DNA of 64,000 bases from Trachipleistophora hominis (Eukaryota > Microsporidia > Pleistophoridae), in the NCBI GenBank assembly GCA_000316135.1, contig JH993845.1, positions 62,001-126,000 on the forward strand. Direction: 5' to 3'. Below the pieces are notes generated by a model that had not been told where the DNA came from, ran no database searches, and saw only the letters and a program-made list of their open reading frames with translations. Each line of letters opens with the position of its first letter. Within the stretch, counting starts at the first letter, position 1. Made by a program: the position numbers and the translations under genes. Positions 22,992 to 34,372 of this stretch are shown one piece after another.

Positions 22992-22995
22992 CCCC
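22992..22995 (+). promoter_or_regulatory. CCCC plus AAATTT start motif of eS30
   Basis: AAAAAATTTTTACCCC abuts the ATG at 22996. It combines the CCC motif and the AAATTT-like element described for microsporidian ribosomal protein genes. Confidence 0.6.
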
Positions 22996-23175
22996 ATGGC
23001 GAAAAACATTCCACTGAACAGAGCAGGCAAAGTAAGAAACCAAACAGCAAAAGTACCTAAGAAAGAGAAGGAGAGAGCAAAAACAGGAAGAGCAAGACGA
23101 AGGGAGATGTACAGTAGGAGAGTTGAGCAGGGACTGTTCAAGAATGGCACTATGAGGTTTAATCCACAGTTTTAA
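22996..23175 (+). CDS. RPS30: 40S ribosomal protein eS30 (S30)
   Basis: This is a 59-aa basic protein of the small ribosomal subunit, read directly from the sequence because it is very short. Residues 9-24 ([16 protein letters not shown]) and the following [15 protein letters not shown] match the eS30 core, which has RAGKVRGQTPKV and KTGRAKRR in other eukaryotes. There is no ubiquitin-like fusion at the N-terminus, unlike animal FAU. The protein ends FNPQF. The ATG is directly behind CCCC and an AAATTT tract, typical for ribosomal genes of microsporidia. The upstream 69-bp repeats may carry its regulatory elements, which is inference. Confidence 0.93.
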   Translation: MAKNIPLNRAGKVRNQTAKVPKKEKERAKTGRARRREMYSRRVEQGLFKNGTMRFNPQF

Positions 23176-24496
23176 TAAATTTATTCCATTTGATTTGATT
23201 TACAGTTTTTTGTTTGCCTTGTCATCGAGGATGATGGCGTTGTCGTTCTTATTCTCAGATTTTTATTTTTGTGAGGCGTGCTGTGTATGGTTATATTCAA
23301 GGAGTGTTGGTCTTCTATGTTAAGGGTGTGGTGCCTACCAGAAAGGTGCACAAGGGTGTTACACACCTCTTTTACGCACGGTTAATACGTTTTTGCTTCA
23401 CGGGCGAATAGTCGTGATATTATCATAATATAATTTGGGATCGTGTATTGCTAAGGCGGTGCTACCTTATCTTGGTGGAGACAACGATTGGAGTGCCTTT
23501 TCTGTAGGATGGAATAAAAAAGGTTTTTACGTTTTTTAAAAAGAATGTTAAGCGATCGGATTACCTATTCATCATCGTTAGATGGTAAGATTTGTACGTT
23601 GTATTGGAAATAGATTGGATTAGTACATGCTTGGCAGAGAAACGTACACTATGGCGCCCAGAAAAGTGTTAAATGAGAATTTTATGTTTTTGTATTAGCT
23701 GATGTAAACGAAGAGAATAAATGTGTTAAAAAATGCGTATAGATAATTAAAGAACATTTTTAATTAGAGAGAATGCACGATGCTCTTATATTGTACATGC
23801 TTGGTGTGATGATTCATCGGATGGGTGTTAAACCGTTATGTTGGTCAAAATAACAGTGTTTTTGATACTAAACGTAGATTTAGACGAGATAAAGATGAAA
23901 ATACCTTCAGGAAGGTTCAGCAGAGTGTCATACAGAGTGGTATAGAATGATAGAAAAATGTTGTTAAGAGGATGAAAAAGTGTTAAATAGAAAAATGATA
24001 GTGTGTTACTCGCTGGTATGATTGATAAATGTGTGTATATGAAGAAAATATTAAACTGACTTTCCTTTAAAAAGTATAATTGGAAGTGTGTAATACTTTC
24101 AGAAACTGCTATAAAACTCTTGAAATGGAGCATAGAACGAATGTACGATATAAAGGACCTCCTTTAAAAGAGTATTTGGCTGTATGAGAAATAAATTTGA
24201 TCAGGAAAGTAAATTTTAGCTTTATAAGGCATACCCAAGGATTAGAAGAGTGTGTTTGATTAGGTAGTGAATACGAAGGAGATAATTAAACAGACTTTTA
24301 ATAAAAAAAGCAGACTTAACGTATAAAATGTAATAAGTGTTTGATAATACGCACGTTTAGTTCTAAGCACCGTATAAGACTGGTTCAAACAGTATTTACG
24401 AGTTTAGATAAATTTTATACTTTTAATTTTTAAATGTGCAATGATGTGCCTAGCCACATCAGGATAGGTCCACAACAGCATCTATCGCATTAGCAA
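23176..24496. other. intergenic region with one dispersed repeat copy
   Basis: No supported gene is present. The longest ATG frame is a 101-codon hydrophobic minus-strand frame at about 24.0 kb, with no recognisable feature and within chance length. A well-preserved dispersed repeat copy lies at 24236-24310. Confidence 0.55.
24236..24310 (+). repeat. dispersed repeat copy, A-tailed 3' end
   Basis: AGAAGAGTGTGTTTGATTAG, then GAAGGAGATAATTAAACAGA and CTTTTAATAAAAAAA, is one of the best-preserved tail ends. It matches the copy at 7811 almost throughout. Confidence 0.8.
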
Positions 24497-26143
24497 CTAC
24501 TTTTGCGGTTTATTTTCAGGTTTCAATTCTACATACGTAAATCCCAATTTTTTCACACACTCGTGCACAAAAATTGCGAATTTATCTTTTCTCTCAACAA
24601 TCGTTCTCGTTTCTTGGTAAGGGCAGCTCAGAACAATCTGAATGGTAAATTTCATCTTATTCTCGTTGAGGATCTCAAAATGGTTGATATCGAACTGCTC
24701 GTGGTATTTCGTTGGATTCTCAAGCAGGAACGAGGAGATCATCTCTTTGAGCTTGTCAAGCTTGCTGTAGTCATCATACTTGAAGCAGTACTCGAATTTG
24801 GCGGTAACGTGGGTAGACTTGCGCAGGTTCTTGATGCTGCTATTTCTAAGCAGCTCATTCGGAAATGTCTCGTAACGGCTGTCCGATAGCAGCGTGCTGT
24901 AGAGCAGCCCAAGATCGGATACAACGTACGTTTTACCACCAATTTCGATGATATCGCCGATGTCAAACGGCCGTATAAAGAACACGAAGATTAGTGACTG
25001 GAAGGTGTCGCTCGCCAGCTTGGAGAACGCAAACGAAAGTGAAAGCAGCAGAGCGCCGATCGATTTAAAGAAGTTCTGGAACTCGGACTGGGCGCCAAGG
25101 ACGATGAATGTCGAAAACAGCACTGCTGGAACGATGATGGCGGACAGGAGACAGTCAAACTTGTAGAGGTTGTAGCTGTTCTGCACAAGAGCGAGGTCAA
25201 GCTGCTTCTTCTCCATGAACAGCGAATTGTACCGCTTCGTGAATTCGTCCCGGGTGACCTCGTTGTTCTCATCGATGTCGAACAGCCCAAAGATTTTTGT
25301 GCCGTTGCTCGTGCCAAAAAACTTCCTGAAATCGTCGAGAGTGAGCACCTCCTTGCCGATGCACATCGAATCAAAAATCACGTTGCTCCAGTCCGTCTCA
25401 TCCTCGTCCAGCTCAGTACCCGTGATATTGTTAATACTCTGCAGGTACTCAACGATCATTTTGTTTTCCCTGATCCGGTCTTTGTAGTACTTATAGTGTA
25501 TCCTGTGGTTGATGTACTGCAGAAATATTCTCTTTGCAAGCAGCGTGCTGAATACTATCAGCAGTGCGAATACGATGTTTTCGTACTTTCTTTCGATGTA
25601 ATCCTGCAGTTTGACCTTGTTGATCTTTTGTTGCTTGGATTCTGGCTTGCTGCCGGCGGTGTCTGAGGGATCCTTCGGAACAACTATTGGCTCGCTGTTT
25701 GGCGCCGTTATGACCGGCATGGGCGAAAAGATGTTCTGTAGGGACGTGGTAAGCGTAAGCATCACCAGGTAAAGGCCGATAGATAGCGTTATGCGCAGCA
25801 ACATCATGTTCTGGTCAAGCATATATGCCAGAAAGCTCTCTCCTTTGCCTGTTGGATCAACGACCCGTGCTATCATAAGAAGTGTTGCGTTAACCATGAA
25901 GAAGAAAAATAACACAAGGCAGGCGTGCCACCAAACGTTGTAAAAATCGGCGTTTTTGTCAAGCACTTTCTTGCTCATGTACGCGCCTACGGCCATCGCA
26001 AAAGACACGATCATTAGGATTACCGAGAGCACAATCCAGGCGATGTTGACCGGCTTCCTGCTTAGTATCTTTCCAGTCTTTCGTTCGGAATCTTCACTGA
26101 GTATTTCGCGGACACGTTTAACCCTTTGTTCCTTTAAGTTCAT
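24497..26143 (-). CDS. EF-hand MscS-family mechanosensitive ion channel (copy 1)
   Basis: From the ATG at 26143 this is 548 aa. The open frame extends 35 codons further upstream, but only from a TTG, and a CCC lies 5 bases before this ATG, so I place the start here. Four hydrophobic segments in the first half are followed by a canonical EF-hand loop (DIDENNEVTRDE, Asp1/Asp3/Asn5/Glu12). Two more membrane segments follow, then the MscS pore-lining region and beta domain with FVFFIRPFDIGDIIEI and YVVSDLGLLYSTL. This arrangement matches fungal and other eukaryotic EF-hand MscS channels of the ER, which release ions during hypo-osmotic swelling. Calcium sensing by the loop is inferred. A paralog lies at 32222-33949. 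Osmotic control would suit spore germination or life inside host cells. Confidence 0.93.
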   Translation of the reverse strand: MNLKEQRVKRVREILSEDSERKTGKILSRKPVNIAWIVLSVILMIVSFAMAVGAYMSKKVLDKNADFYNVWWHACLVLFFFFMVNATLLMIARVVDPTGKGESFLAYMLDQNMMLLRITLSIGLYLVMLTLTTSLQNIFSPMPVITAPNSEPIVVPKDPSDTAGSKPESKQQKINKVKLQDYIERKYENIVFALLIVFSTLLAKRIFLQYINHRIHYKYYKDRIRENKMIVEYLQSINNITGTELDEDETDWSNVIFDSMCIGKEVLTLDDFRKFFGTSNGTKIFGLFDIDENNEVTRDEFTKRYNSLFMEKKQLDLALVQNSYNLYKFDCLLSAIIVPAVLFSTFIVLGAQSEFQNFFKSIGALLLSLSFAFSKLASDTFQSLIFVFFIRPFDIGDIIEIGGKTYVVSDLGLLYSTLLSDSRYETFPNELLRNSSIKNLRKSTHVTAKFEYCFKYDDYSKLDKLKEMISSFLLENPTKYHEQFDINHFEILNENKMKFTIQIVLSCPYQETRTIVERKDKFAIFVHECVKKLGFTYVELKPENKPQK

Positions 26144-27281
26144 TGAATGGGTGTGAACGTCATCGTTGCTTACTACGTCAGAAAGGGGTAATCTGCCTTT
26201 GTGTGAGACAGGATTGGCTGCATTTTCATTAAATGGGGCGAAATTCAAAAGTTGATTGAGAGTTACAGAAAAATAGAATCTGAAGTTTTCTAAATAGTCA
26301 GTTTTTTGCTTTCGTCGGGAATAAAAATTACCAGACTATAATTCCATTCTTGGCAATTTATCATTCATGTTTGCAATGTGAAATGATCTTGGGCGAAAAA
26401 ATTAATTTTTCGCTTCTTAATAATGGAAAAGACAATTAAACATGGTTAGCTGGGCTACAGTGCCTCAAGAACGAAGATGACTAGTCTGCTCTAAACAAGT
26501 TTATATTCCGTTTTACTGTGAAAATAAATAAATTACGCTCGTTGTAAAGAATTACAATGGCTATCATTTTCTGTTTATACATTAAAGTTATAAATTTCAA
26601 ATCTTTAGCGAATTGTCTTAACCACACGATACGTAGAGAATGTTTTCGTGTTATTAAGGTATATTACGTTACGGAAACTAAGATAAATTATGTAATAACT
26701 TCTAATAGGGATGCAGCAGCACTATTAATAAAATAGAAATAACGTGTTTAATATAAATCAGTGCACGGAACTGGCCTATCATATGATATACGCAAAGTTT
26801 ACTTACGTTTCGTTCCATGAAAATGTAATTGACAACAGATATTTGTTTATTCTATGAAAATGGGCTTAATAGTTACAATAACAACTATTTAAACGGTAAA
26901 GACATTTTTTTGCTTTAACTACGAGATATCCCATGGTATTGATGAAGATTATTTACACAGAAATTAGCATTTTATACTATTTAACTCTTAAATAAGCGTG
27001 GAATGCAGTTATATATTCTCAAATTATTAAAATATACATTTAATGTAGTATAACACTTTACAATAACTTTTAATATTTCAACCCGGATATATTTATGAAT
27101 ATTAAATGGTTGAATAAAAGTTTGTCGTAACTTCCGTGTCCTTAATCCATTGTAATAGTAGAAATATAATCTTCGATGAATACTTCAACAAAAAACACGA
27201 TAGTAACGATAATATGCTACGTTCTGATCCATAGCATCTGAAAATCACACGAATACTAATAAATGTAGACTACCATTCGTC
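26144..27281. other. intergenic region, nothing recognised
   Basis: AT-rich sequence upstream of the minus-strand MscS-1 gene and downstream of the RecA-like gene. No open frame, repeat copy or RNA gene was recognised beyond the start-proximal CCC. Confidence 0.5.
26149..26151 (-). promoter_or_regulatory. CCC motif that decides the MscS-1 start
   Basis: On the minus strand CACCCATTCA directly precedes the ATG at 26143. This favours that ATG over the upstream TTG of the longer open frame. Confidence 0.5.
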
Positions 27282-27986
27282 CTATTCTTCTTGTTTACGA
27301 ACATAAATGACATCATCATCAGTTATCAGCACGTTGAACACGTCATTATTTGAATAATTAACATGAACTATCTTTCTTGCATCGTTTCGTCTACTCACCT
27401 GATACCTCTCATTAATGAAATATTCCATGCTTAATCTGATGTTATAGTTGTGGCTAAACACTTTTCTATACAGAGTAACAAAAACAACATCCAATCTATT
27501 ATTATACTTTATTTCGTGCAATTTATTCATTACACAAAATATTGAGTCCATCTCAACATAGTCATCCAATAAAAGAAAGTCTATTTCGTACAATACGATT
27601 AGTGATATACCATGTTTTTTGACTAGATCATTCAATTTATACAAAATAAATGCTTCTAGTCTTTCAAGTTTGTTTATTATAAGTATAAAGGTGTTGTTCA
27701 GGTGATCGTCAATCTCTGTGATCTTGTTACCATACTTTTTTGCAAGTAGATTTGTATAGCGGTTGATTGGCAGCGGTTTTACTGATATGAATAATGTTCC
27801 TTTGCGTTGTGATTCTTTTAAAACTATGTTTGTGCGACCACTGCCCTTTTTTCCGGTTATTTCTACTATACCATTATATTTCAGCATCTTTGATTCAAGG
27901 ACTGGCCGATTGGTTAACGAAAAATATTTTTGTGATGGGGCCGAGGGAAATAGTTGGCAGGTTAGATGGTAACTGATGTATGGCAC
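27282..27986 (-). CDS. RecA/Rad51-paralog-like ATPase
   Basis: This open frame of up to 234 codons resembles the RecA core of Rad51 paralogs. LTNRPVLESKMLKYNGIVEI aligns with the segment before the Walker A motif in XRCC3/Rad57-type proteins. GKKGSGRTN is a Walker A loop in which the usual Lys is Arg, and ISLIVLYEIDFLL is a Walker B-type strand. Such proteins assist Rad51 in homologous recombination in the nucleus. The frame opens at a GTG just after a TGA. The first ATG is codon 34 at 27887, giving 201 aa that begin 9 residues before the Walker A. Because the conserved region extends upstream of that Met, the true start is unresolved. The Lys-to-Arg change suggests weak ATP hydrolysis. Which paralog it is cannot be decided. 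Confidence 0.65.
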   Translation of the reverse strand: MPYISYHLTCQLFPSAPSQKYFSLTNRPVLESKMLKYNGIVEITGKKGSGRTNIVLKESQRKGTLFISVKPLPINRYTNLLAKKYGNKITEIDDHLNNTFILIINKLERLEAFILYKLNDLVKKHGISLIVLYEIDFLLLDDYVEMDSIFCVMNKLHEIKYNNRLDVVFVTLYRKVFSHNYNIRLSMEYFINERYQVSRRNDARKIVHVNYSNNDVFNVLITDDDVIYVRKQEE

Positions 27987-29597
27987 TATTCACGTGTAAA
28001 GAAATATAAAAGTGATATAAGCAACATAATTTAGCTTTTTTATACAGAATGTGATAAGTGAGCCGTATTTTTGCTTCCATTAAATAAAATATGATTTTTC
28101 GGTATTTTTAATTACAAAATCTGAGAATTTATTTATTTCACATTCACAGTCACTCGTTACAAGAAATAATCGATTAATCGCAAATAATGAAAAAACTTAA
28201 AATTAATTTTTGAAAACACGTTCAATTAATCCTCGTACATCTAAAAAACTCTCTTAGCCACCAATGCTCACTATGGCTTCGTATAACCTTTGATTCACGG
28301 AAGGAAAACAAATTAAAATTTCATTATTTATCGTGAACATGAGATCAGATGTACCGATATAATTATGATACAAAGAAACACTTGTAATTTTATAATATCA
28401 GATTTTGTCCAATATTCTTCTTTAGAACACAGCCTGTTATTCAAAACTATTCCTACGTATTCACGTGTGTGTTTTCAATGATACGTAAGACTAAAAAACG
28501 GAGCTTAACAAATTTGAAAACGAATTAATAAATCTAACACTATAACTCATAATAGTTCCTACACATAAAACAAAATCACCGATTTCTGAAGATCGGCTTA
28601 ACACTATACCACGCTAAAATTATTACTGATATCCTCAGTGTTACACGGAAACGATATTATTTACAGGATATTTTTATTTTTGTTCTCACTTGACAGTTTT
28701 AAGTGTAATGTTTTGATTTTGCGAATCAAAGAATGACCAGACCAGCATAGGTGCTAAAATACTATGAAAAACATATTGAGTGGTGTTTTATGGTATTAAT
28801 ATCAAAGTAATTCAATAGCTTTCAAAAAATCTTGTTATTACTAAGGATAGCAGGGTTGTAATGCTTGATGTGTACATCAACAGCTCTTTTCACCATAAAT
28901 AAAGGAGATTATTTGCGTTTCTGTTGGATGACGAATAGTATTGGTGGTATAAATTAAAAATAAGAAGGATGGTATGAAAAATGACAACTATTCAATTTGA
29001 TTAAAGTTATTTTGAATCGTTCAATAAATCAATTATGAACGGTTGAACTCGTCTATTGTTTGTCGACGGATTCGTTTACACAAATGAGTGATTTTCTGGT
29101 AAGAATATTTAATTCGTAGAGCCATGCACATTTTTGCTGCATGGTGTTGTAAACTACCAATACATTTTTGAAATCACGGTAGTCGTTCAACAGATATTAG
29201 AGAGAAATGTAGGAAACTGCTATTTCAAGAAGGATTTACTCGTATTAAAAAATTAAAAGCGTTTCTGTGTGCAATAAATGTATACATGGCAGATAACATT
29301 GCAAAATGACTGATATAAATTTATTAAAGCGCACTTAAATAACTTATTTATGTCTTTTTATTCAGCGACATTTTTTTTCCAATACGGGAAATTTTCCCTT
29401 ACGAACATCCAGATATTATTAAACAACTTGTTTGTTTGCTTTGATATTATAAAACAGAATTAATGTGTTCATACATGTTATAACATGTAACACATCGATC
29501 GATTCATGGTTATAATGACTTTGGCAGTAACATTTTAATGATTGTCATTTATATAAACTATTTTATCATTTGCAATTAAAACACCCAGGAACAACAA
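27987..29597. other. intergenic region, nothing recognised
   Basis: AT-rich sequence without a supported gene or repeat copy. The last 20 bases hold the CCC motif (29584-29586) of the glutaredoxin gene. Confidence 0.5.
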
Positions 29598-29879
29598 ATG
29601 GCTGAAATTCTCAAAACTGATATTTTTCCGAGAATCAACGAGCTCAAAGAAAAGAAGCGAAACATTCTCATTGGTTTCAAGGAATGTCCCTATTGTGTTC
29701 GTGCAGAGGAGATTTTAAACACAAAGAATATCGAATTTGATTACATTTACAGGGCGAGAGAGGAGGAGCTCGAGGAAGAGATAAAAAAATGTTATGGTCA
29801 TGAAACGTACCCGATGATCTTTATCAATGGCGAATTTGTAGGTGGATGTGCCGAATTGAAGGAAAAATACCGTTGTTAG
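29598..29879 (+). CDS. dithiol glutaredoxin
   Basis: This 93-aa single-domain glutaredoxin reduces protein disulfides and glutathione-mixed disulfides using glutathione. The CPYC active site lies at about residues 34-37 in FKECPYCVRAEEIL. The cis-proline motif is YPMIFINGEFVGGC, which positions glutathione, and the following GGC-x-EL fits the final helix. A hydrophilic helix precedes the first strand, and there is no signal or transit peptide, so it is probably cytosolic. The ATG at 29598 has CCC 11 bases upstream, and the length is normal for the family. It stands alone, with more than 1.5 kb free on each side. Confidence 0.95.
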   Translation: MAEILKTDIFPRINELKEKKRNILIGFKECPYCVRAEEILNTKNIEFDYIYRAREEELEEEIKKCYGHETYPMIFINGEFVGGCAELKEKYRC

Positions 29880-32221
29880 GTGTGAGATGCAATAAATATG
29901 TACCATCGTAAAAGACGATAAAGGCTGAACAAAAGGCTTATCTGCTAGGAGTAATCAATTGTTAAGTTGAATATTCTGCGTTTATTTATTCCGAAAATCC
30001 GCATTCTGTGCATACATCCATTTCATAATATCCCTTATTCTTTTAGTTACTAAACTGGCTGTACTATTCCTTTTGGAAAATGGAAGGTTAAAATTAGTGT
30101 GGTTTTGGTTTATAATTTCCCTAACCATCCCAAATTCATTCATTTTTATTCATTTCTTGCTGATCAATATCTTTCGATAGGGCTAATAAAATTAATTTTT
30201 CGCCGGCATCCAACAATTAATATAAACATCGATCACAAATGATTACTGAATGAATTTCGGATGATGGGAATGGAATTATAATAAATAACTTTCTATCTAC
30301 TGTCAAAAATCAAAATAACATCGTTTGTTTTCTTTCCGAACTGACAAGTAGCTTGCGAGTTGTCTTTTTATTGATATTGATGATGATTTAATTATTGGAT
30401 AATGTTATTTTTCCTGTATAACACTATCAACATCGTTAAGCTTTAATTATTTATACATTTCTTTGCTCGTGTAAAATATTGTTTATATCTGATTTAATTA
30501 CACGATCGTGTACATCATTAACATTAAAATTTTCCGCATCATAAATGAAGTAACTCAACAAACTATCAATAAAGAAGTAAACATGCAAATTTAAAAGTAA
30601 AATTGTTTCATGTTTCCATATTATCATTTATAATGCAAGTGGACTGAGATTATAATTCGCTACTTCTGGCCAAGTATTTGTCTGATCAGCTCTACACGAG
30701 TCGTTCGATATTTTTTTCTCAATAACCATTTTAGTGGTTACGAATAGTATGGAATGAATGCGTTTTAAACAATGAAACTGTTCATTCAACGTGTATTTAT
30801 AGAATGTAAAACACATACCTGAATCTGCTTCATTTGTTATGGCTTGCAGTTTCATAAACTGCTAGTACGGAGTAATACCCTTTACAACCAATAGATAGCG
30901 CATGGTTGGTTAATGACAATGAATACACACGGTGATAGGCTAGGATAGGAATAAAACCAAAAATAAAACAATTTCTCAATATGACATAACATGGCGTAAA
31001 AGTGTGGAATAAAACAATTTTATAAATTTAAATAACGTAGGTAACCAAATTTAAAACATTGAACCACTAATAATTATAGAATGTGTGTCACATTTTTTGT
31101 GGGAGCAAAACTTATTAAAGGAGTGATGTTGTATAACAAATAATTATTATTAGGAGATACCAACAGTTATAAGGTGTTCTTAACCCCTTTATAACCAACT
31201 GTTATCTACTATAGAACAGTACATATCATTCTAAGGTGACAGACTCATTCATGAGTTGAAAAGCTGTAAAATACGGGAATAATCATTTAATAAGAAATGC
31301 TATACATCTTGCTTATCAGTGTGTGAATATAAAAGAGTAAATGAAAATTATTAAAGTAGAAAACATGTTTCTAATTTATTAATTACTCTTTTTAAGACCA
31401 TTCAATGACGTAAAGATAGAAATATTAATTTAAAAATTATATGATATTCAATGATACAGATAAATTAATGATTTATACACAATTTTTCTAAAATGAGAAA
31501 TTATTCACTATCTTAAGCTCATATTTCCAAATTTACATATAATACAGTAATGTGTTAATGTTATAATTAATTGTCTAATTTTCATGACGTAGTAGCGTTT
31601 TACACGTATAATAACCTGTATAGTATTATTATATATGGCAATGAGTCCTATTTGGCAAAAAGCGCGGTACTGAGGAGTAAAAAATTAAATTTTAATTTTA
31701 TCATATATAATTTTATCATATATGTCAAATATGTAATCAGATAAAAAGATATGCACAGAAAATCTCCATTTTGATACCACATATTCAAACCAACACATAT
31801 GAATCGTTTTTGTTATCTCGAATCCAGATAGGTCATTTTCAATCACTAACAAATAGCATCACAAGAACATTTTTTACTCGTTTTAGTTCATTCATAAGAA
31901 CAAAAGATTTATTAATTAATTTATTGCAATGATTTGATTGATAACCACAGAAATTTGTTATAGAATGCAATGTAATTCGTATTACAAAGATTAGAAACGT
32001 ATTATATGGTAATATGGGCGGGCTCATTAATATGTATATTAAAGACTAATTATCTATAAAAATGGAGAATTTTCAATGACACAAAAAACTTAACTAACTG
32101 ATGCAGCAACCAGGAAACATTCGCATCTTGCGTCGTGGTTGATCCTTTTTTGATATCAAGCAAAAAGGAGTGCGGAATTTTTTAGGTTAATAAAATAAAA
32201 GTAGAAAAAGGGTGCTACCTT
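29880..32221. other. intergenic region of 2.3 kb
   Basis: No supported gene. A small 15-bp tandem duplication (AATTTTATCATATAT, 31694-31723) and an imperfect inverted repeat around 31163-31206 are the only structures I see. GGG at 32210-32212 lies 9 bases before the MscS-2 ATG. Confidence 0.5.
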
Positions 32222-33949
32222 ATGAACGCGCTCGATCCAAAAAATCAAGAGCAGATCGAAACTCTTTTGGATGAACAAATATTTACCAAGATTGAGTTCC
32301 AAGAAAAAATCAATGACACGATCGGCAAGGTCGTGTTCTACTTCTTTGCAGGTCTTGTTCTTCTTGGACTCAGCCTGGTGCCGTATTACTCACTTCCTTA
32401 CTACATGAACCAACAAATCATCAGGCTTGTTCTTTACGTGTCGTTCTACATATGTTGGTGTGTTGCCTCGTTCTTCATTGCCGAGTCGATTGTCAGGCTC
32501 ATGCGTTTAAAGGCGTTCAATCTATTCTACCAGAGCAAATTTATTATTTTTCTTTTCAAAAAACAACATTTCAGGATGCGTGTCATTTTCACGTTCATAA
32601 TTTTCAGCTCACTGAACTTTCTGTTCCACAGGTTCATGGGCCTCGAGTCGGTTGAGGAAAAATACGCAAGTTTTAACCATTTGCTTACGAAAATAACGGT
32701 CACGCTCGGTCTGACACTGTTTTGTCTTTTCATATCGGGTACAATCGTTGATTATCTTGATTTTTACTCCTATCAAATGAATTACAAGAATAGGGTAAAA
32801 CACAACAGGGAGGTACTGAAACACATCCAGAAGATAAACCGTGCATTGCCCAAAGAGATCACTAACTTAGGACGCTACGCAGCACAGCTCTTTGATACTA
32901 TCATGCATATGAGCCGTTCATACAACTTCGATAGCGGTGCGGAAAGCAACGCCTACAGCGAAGTGAGCAAAAAGGAGGAGCTGAATGCTGAAAACGAAAA
33001 TGTAAAAACAGCCATTCACGAGGCAGAAAATCATGAGAATAAGTCAGCAGAGGAGGAGAATCCTGAGTATGAAGATAAACCAAAGAATCCTGGGAAGGAA
33101 AAGATCGAAAGACGAGAAGCGAAGAAAAAGAAAAACAACAGAAATTATTTGGTGAGAGAGGACTTTGATCGTTTATTCAACGAGCCTGAGATTTTTTCGC
33201 TTTTCGATTTTGACCGAAACAATCAAGTCACACGCCATGAGTTCATAAAACGTTATCTTGCGTTGTTCGAAGAAAGAGAGCGCCTGAAACGTGCGCTTGA
33301 ACAGAACAGCAACAACATGGTGAAGATCAACATTTTGATCTCATCTCTGTTTGTGCCATTCATCGTTTTCATCCTGCTTGTGTTCACAGGCCATCTTCCA
33401 TCATTCCAAAACTCCTTCACAATGGCCGGCCTAGTTATATTTCCATTTACGTTTGCGTTCAAATCTCTTGTTGAAGAAATTTTCTCGTCGGTAATATTCG
33501 TGTTCTTCATCAAGCCATTTGATTACGGCGATATTTTCTTTGTGGAAGGCAAGCGATACGAAGTGCTGAGCATCGGTATACTGTACACAGATTTTCTTCT
33601 TGATGACAAGTTCATTACGTTAAAAAACAACTTTTTTAACGCTGCGCAGATCTTTAACTTGAGAAAATCAGATTTTATTTCCACCGTTTACACGTTCAAA
33701 TTTGACTACAAATCGTTTAAGGAGAATGAACGAGAGTTTACAAAGAAATTGGATGAGTATTTTAATGATACGCCCTCTAATTCATACAAAATTGGTAATT
33801 ATAGTGTAGAGAGAACCACGATTTCGGTTACATTGGAGGTGAAGAACGTTATTCCTTACCAAGAGATTGATACACTTGAGGAACGGAACGACGAATTTGT
33901 GCTTTTTGTTAATAATCTGATTGAAGAACTGAATATTACTCAGATGTAA
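32222..33949 (+). CDS. EF-hand MscS-family mechanosensitive ion channel (copy 2)
   Basis: This 575-aa paralog of the channel at 24497-26143 has the same plan. Several membrane segments lie in residues 25-180. A hydrophilic loop rich in Glu, Lys and Asn (about residues 235-305) is much longer than in copy 1. An EF-hand loop follows (DFDRNNQVTRHE, with Asp1, Asp3, Asn5 and Glu12), then two hydrophobic segments and the MscS core FVFFIKPFDYGDIFFV with YEVLSIGILYTDFL. The final beta domain aligns with copy 1 (IPYQEIDTLEERNDEF against a related CPYQE motif). The ATG follows a GGG-type motif. The charged insertion may change gating or interaction, which is inference. Both copies probably work in internal or plasma membranes in osmotic adjustment. 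Confidence 0.93.
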   Translation: MNALDPKNQEQIETLLDEQIFTKIEFQEKINDTIGKVVFYFFAGLVLLGLSLVPYYSLPYYMNQQIIRLVLYVSFYICWCVASFFIAESIVRLMRLKAFNLFYQSKFIIFLFKKQHFRMRVIFTFIIFSSLNFLFHRFMGLESVEEKYASFNHLLTKITVTLGLTLFCLFISGTIVDYLDFYSYQMNYKNRVKHNREVLKHIQKINRALPKEITNLGRYAAQLFDTIMHMSRSYNFDSGAESNAYSEVSKKEELNAENENVKTAIHEAENHENKSAEEENPEYEDKPKNPGKEKIERREAKKKKNNRNYLVREDFDRLFNEPEIFSLFDFDRNNQVTRHEFIKRYLALFEERERLKRALEQNSNNMVKINILISSLFVPFIVFILLVFTGHLPSFQNSFTMAGLVIFPFTFAFKSLVEEIFSSVIFVFFIKPFDYGDIFFVEGKRYEVLSIGILYTDFLLDDKFITLKNNFFNAAQIFNLRKSDFISTVYTFKFDYKSFKENEREFTKKLDEYFNDTPSNSYKIGNYSVERTTISVTLEVKNVIPYQEIDTLEERNDEFVLFVNNLIEELNITQM

Positions 33950-34307
33950 GGTAGCGTTGAGGAAAGAGACTTGTATAGTAGGAAGGAGATATTTTGATTA
34001 AATGACTAATCAACTAAATTTTATTACACGACGTTATTATTTCGTGTTTTTTGTTCTAACTGAGATGTTAGTATTACTGGTTAGCTATTAATACATGTGC
34101 AGCGATCATCGGGCTGTGGTTATGTCTACTTAAAAAGATGTTGTAACATTTATCATTAGAATTGATATCATTATTCTCTGAGAGCCGTCTAGTGATGTTT
34201 GACGTGGATAATCATTACTGATACTCCTGTGAGTATAAACTATTCATCCTTTTCTTAGAAATACACTTCCTAGTTTGCCTTCGTAAGCGGGTATTGAGCA
34301 GCTGTTT

Positions 34308-34372
34308 CTTTTTAATAAAACTCAGTTTAATTATTACCTCGCACAACAACATTCAACCTTTTGTTACTACAA
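34308..34372 (-). repeat. partial dispersed repeat copy, tail end
   Basis: TTTTAATAAAACTCAGTTTA followed by ATTATTACCTCGCACAACAA resembles the reverse complement of the A-tailed repeat end. Only tail-proximal sequence is kept. Confidence 0.4.

Larger units (their letters stand above)
22091..22995. other. divergent intergenic region between AIG1-like gene and eS30
   Basis: No gene is seen. The right part is an upstream tandem array (22781-22985) leading into the eS30 start. The left part is the upstream region of the AIG1-like gene. Confidence 0.6.

Noticed and set aside
23828..24133. 101-codon hydrophobic minus-strand ATG frame
   Set aside because: Chance length, low complexity, no start motif and no family.
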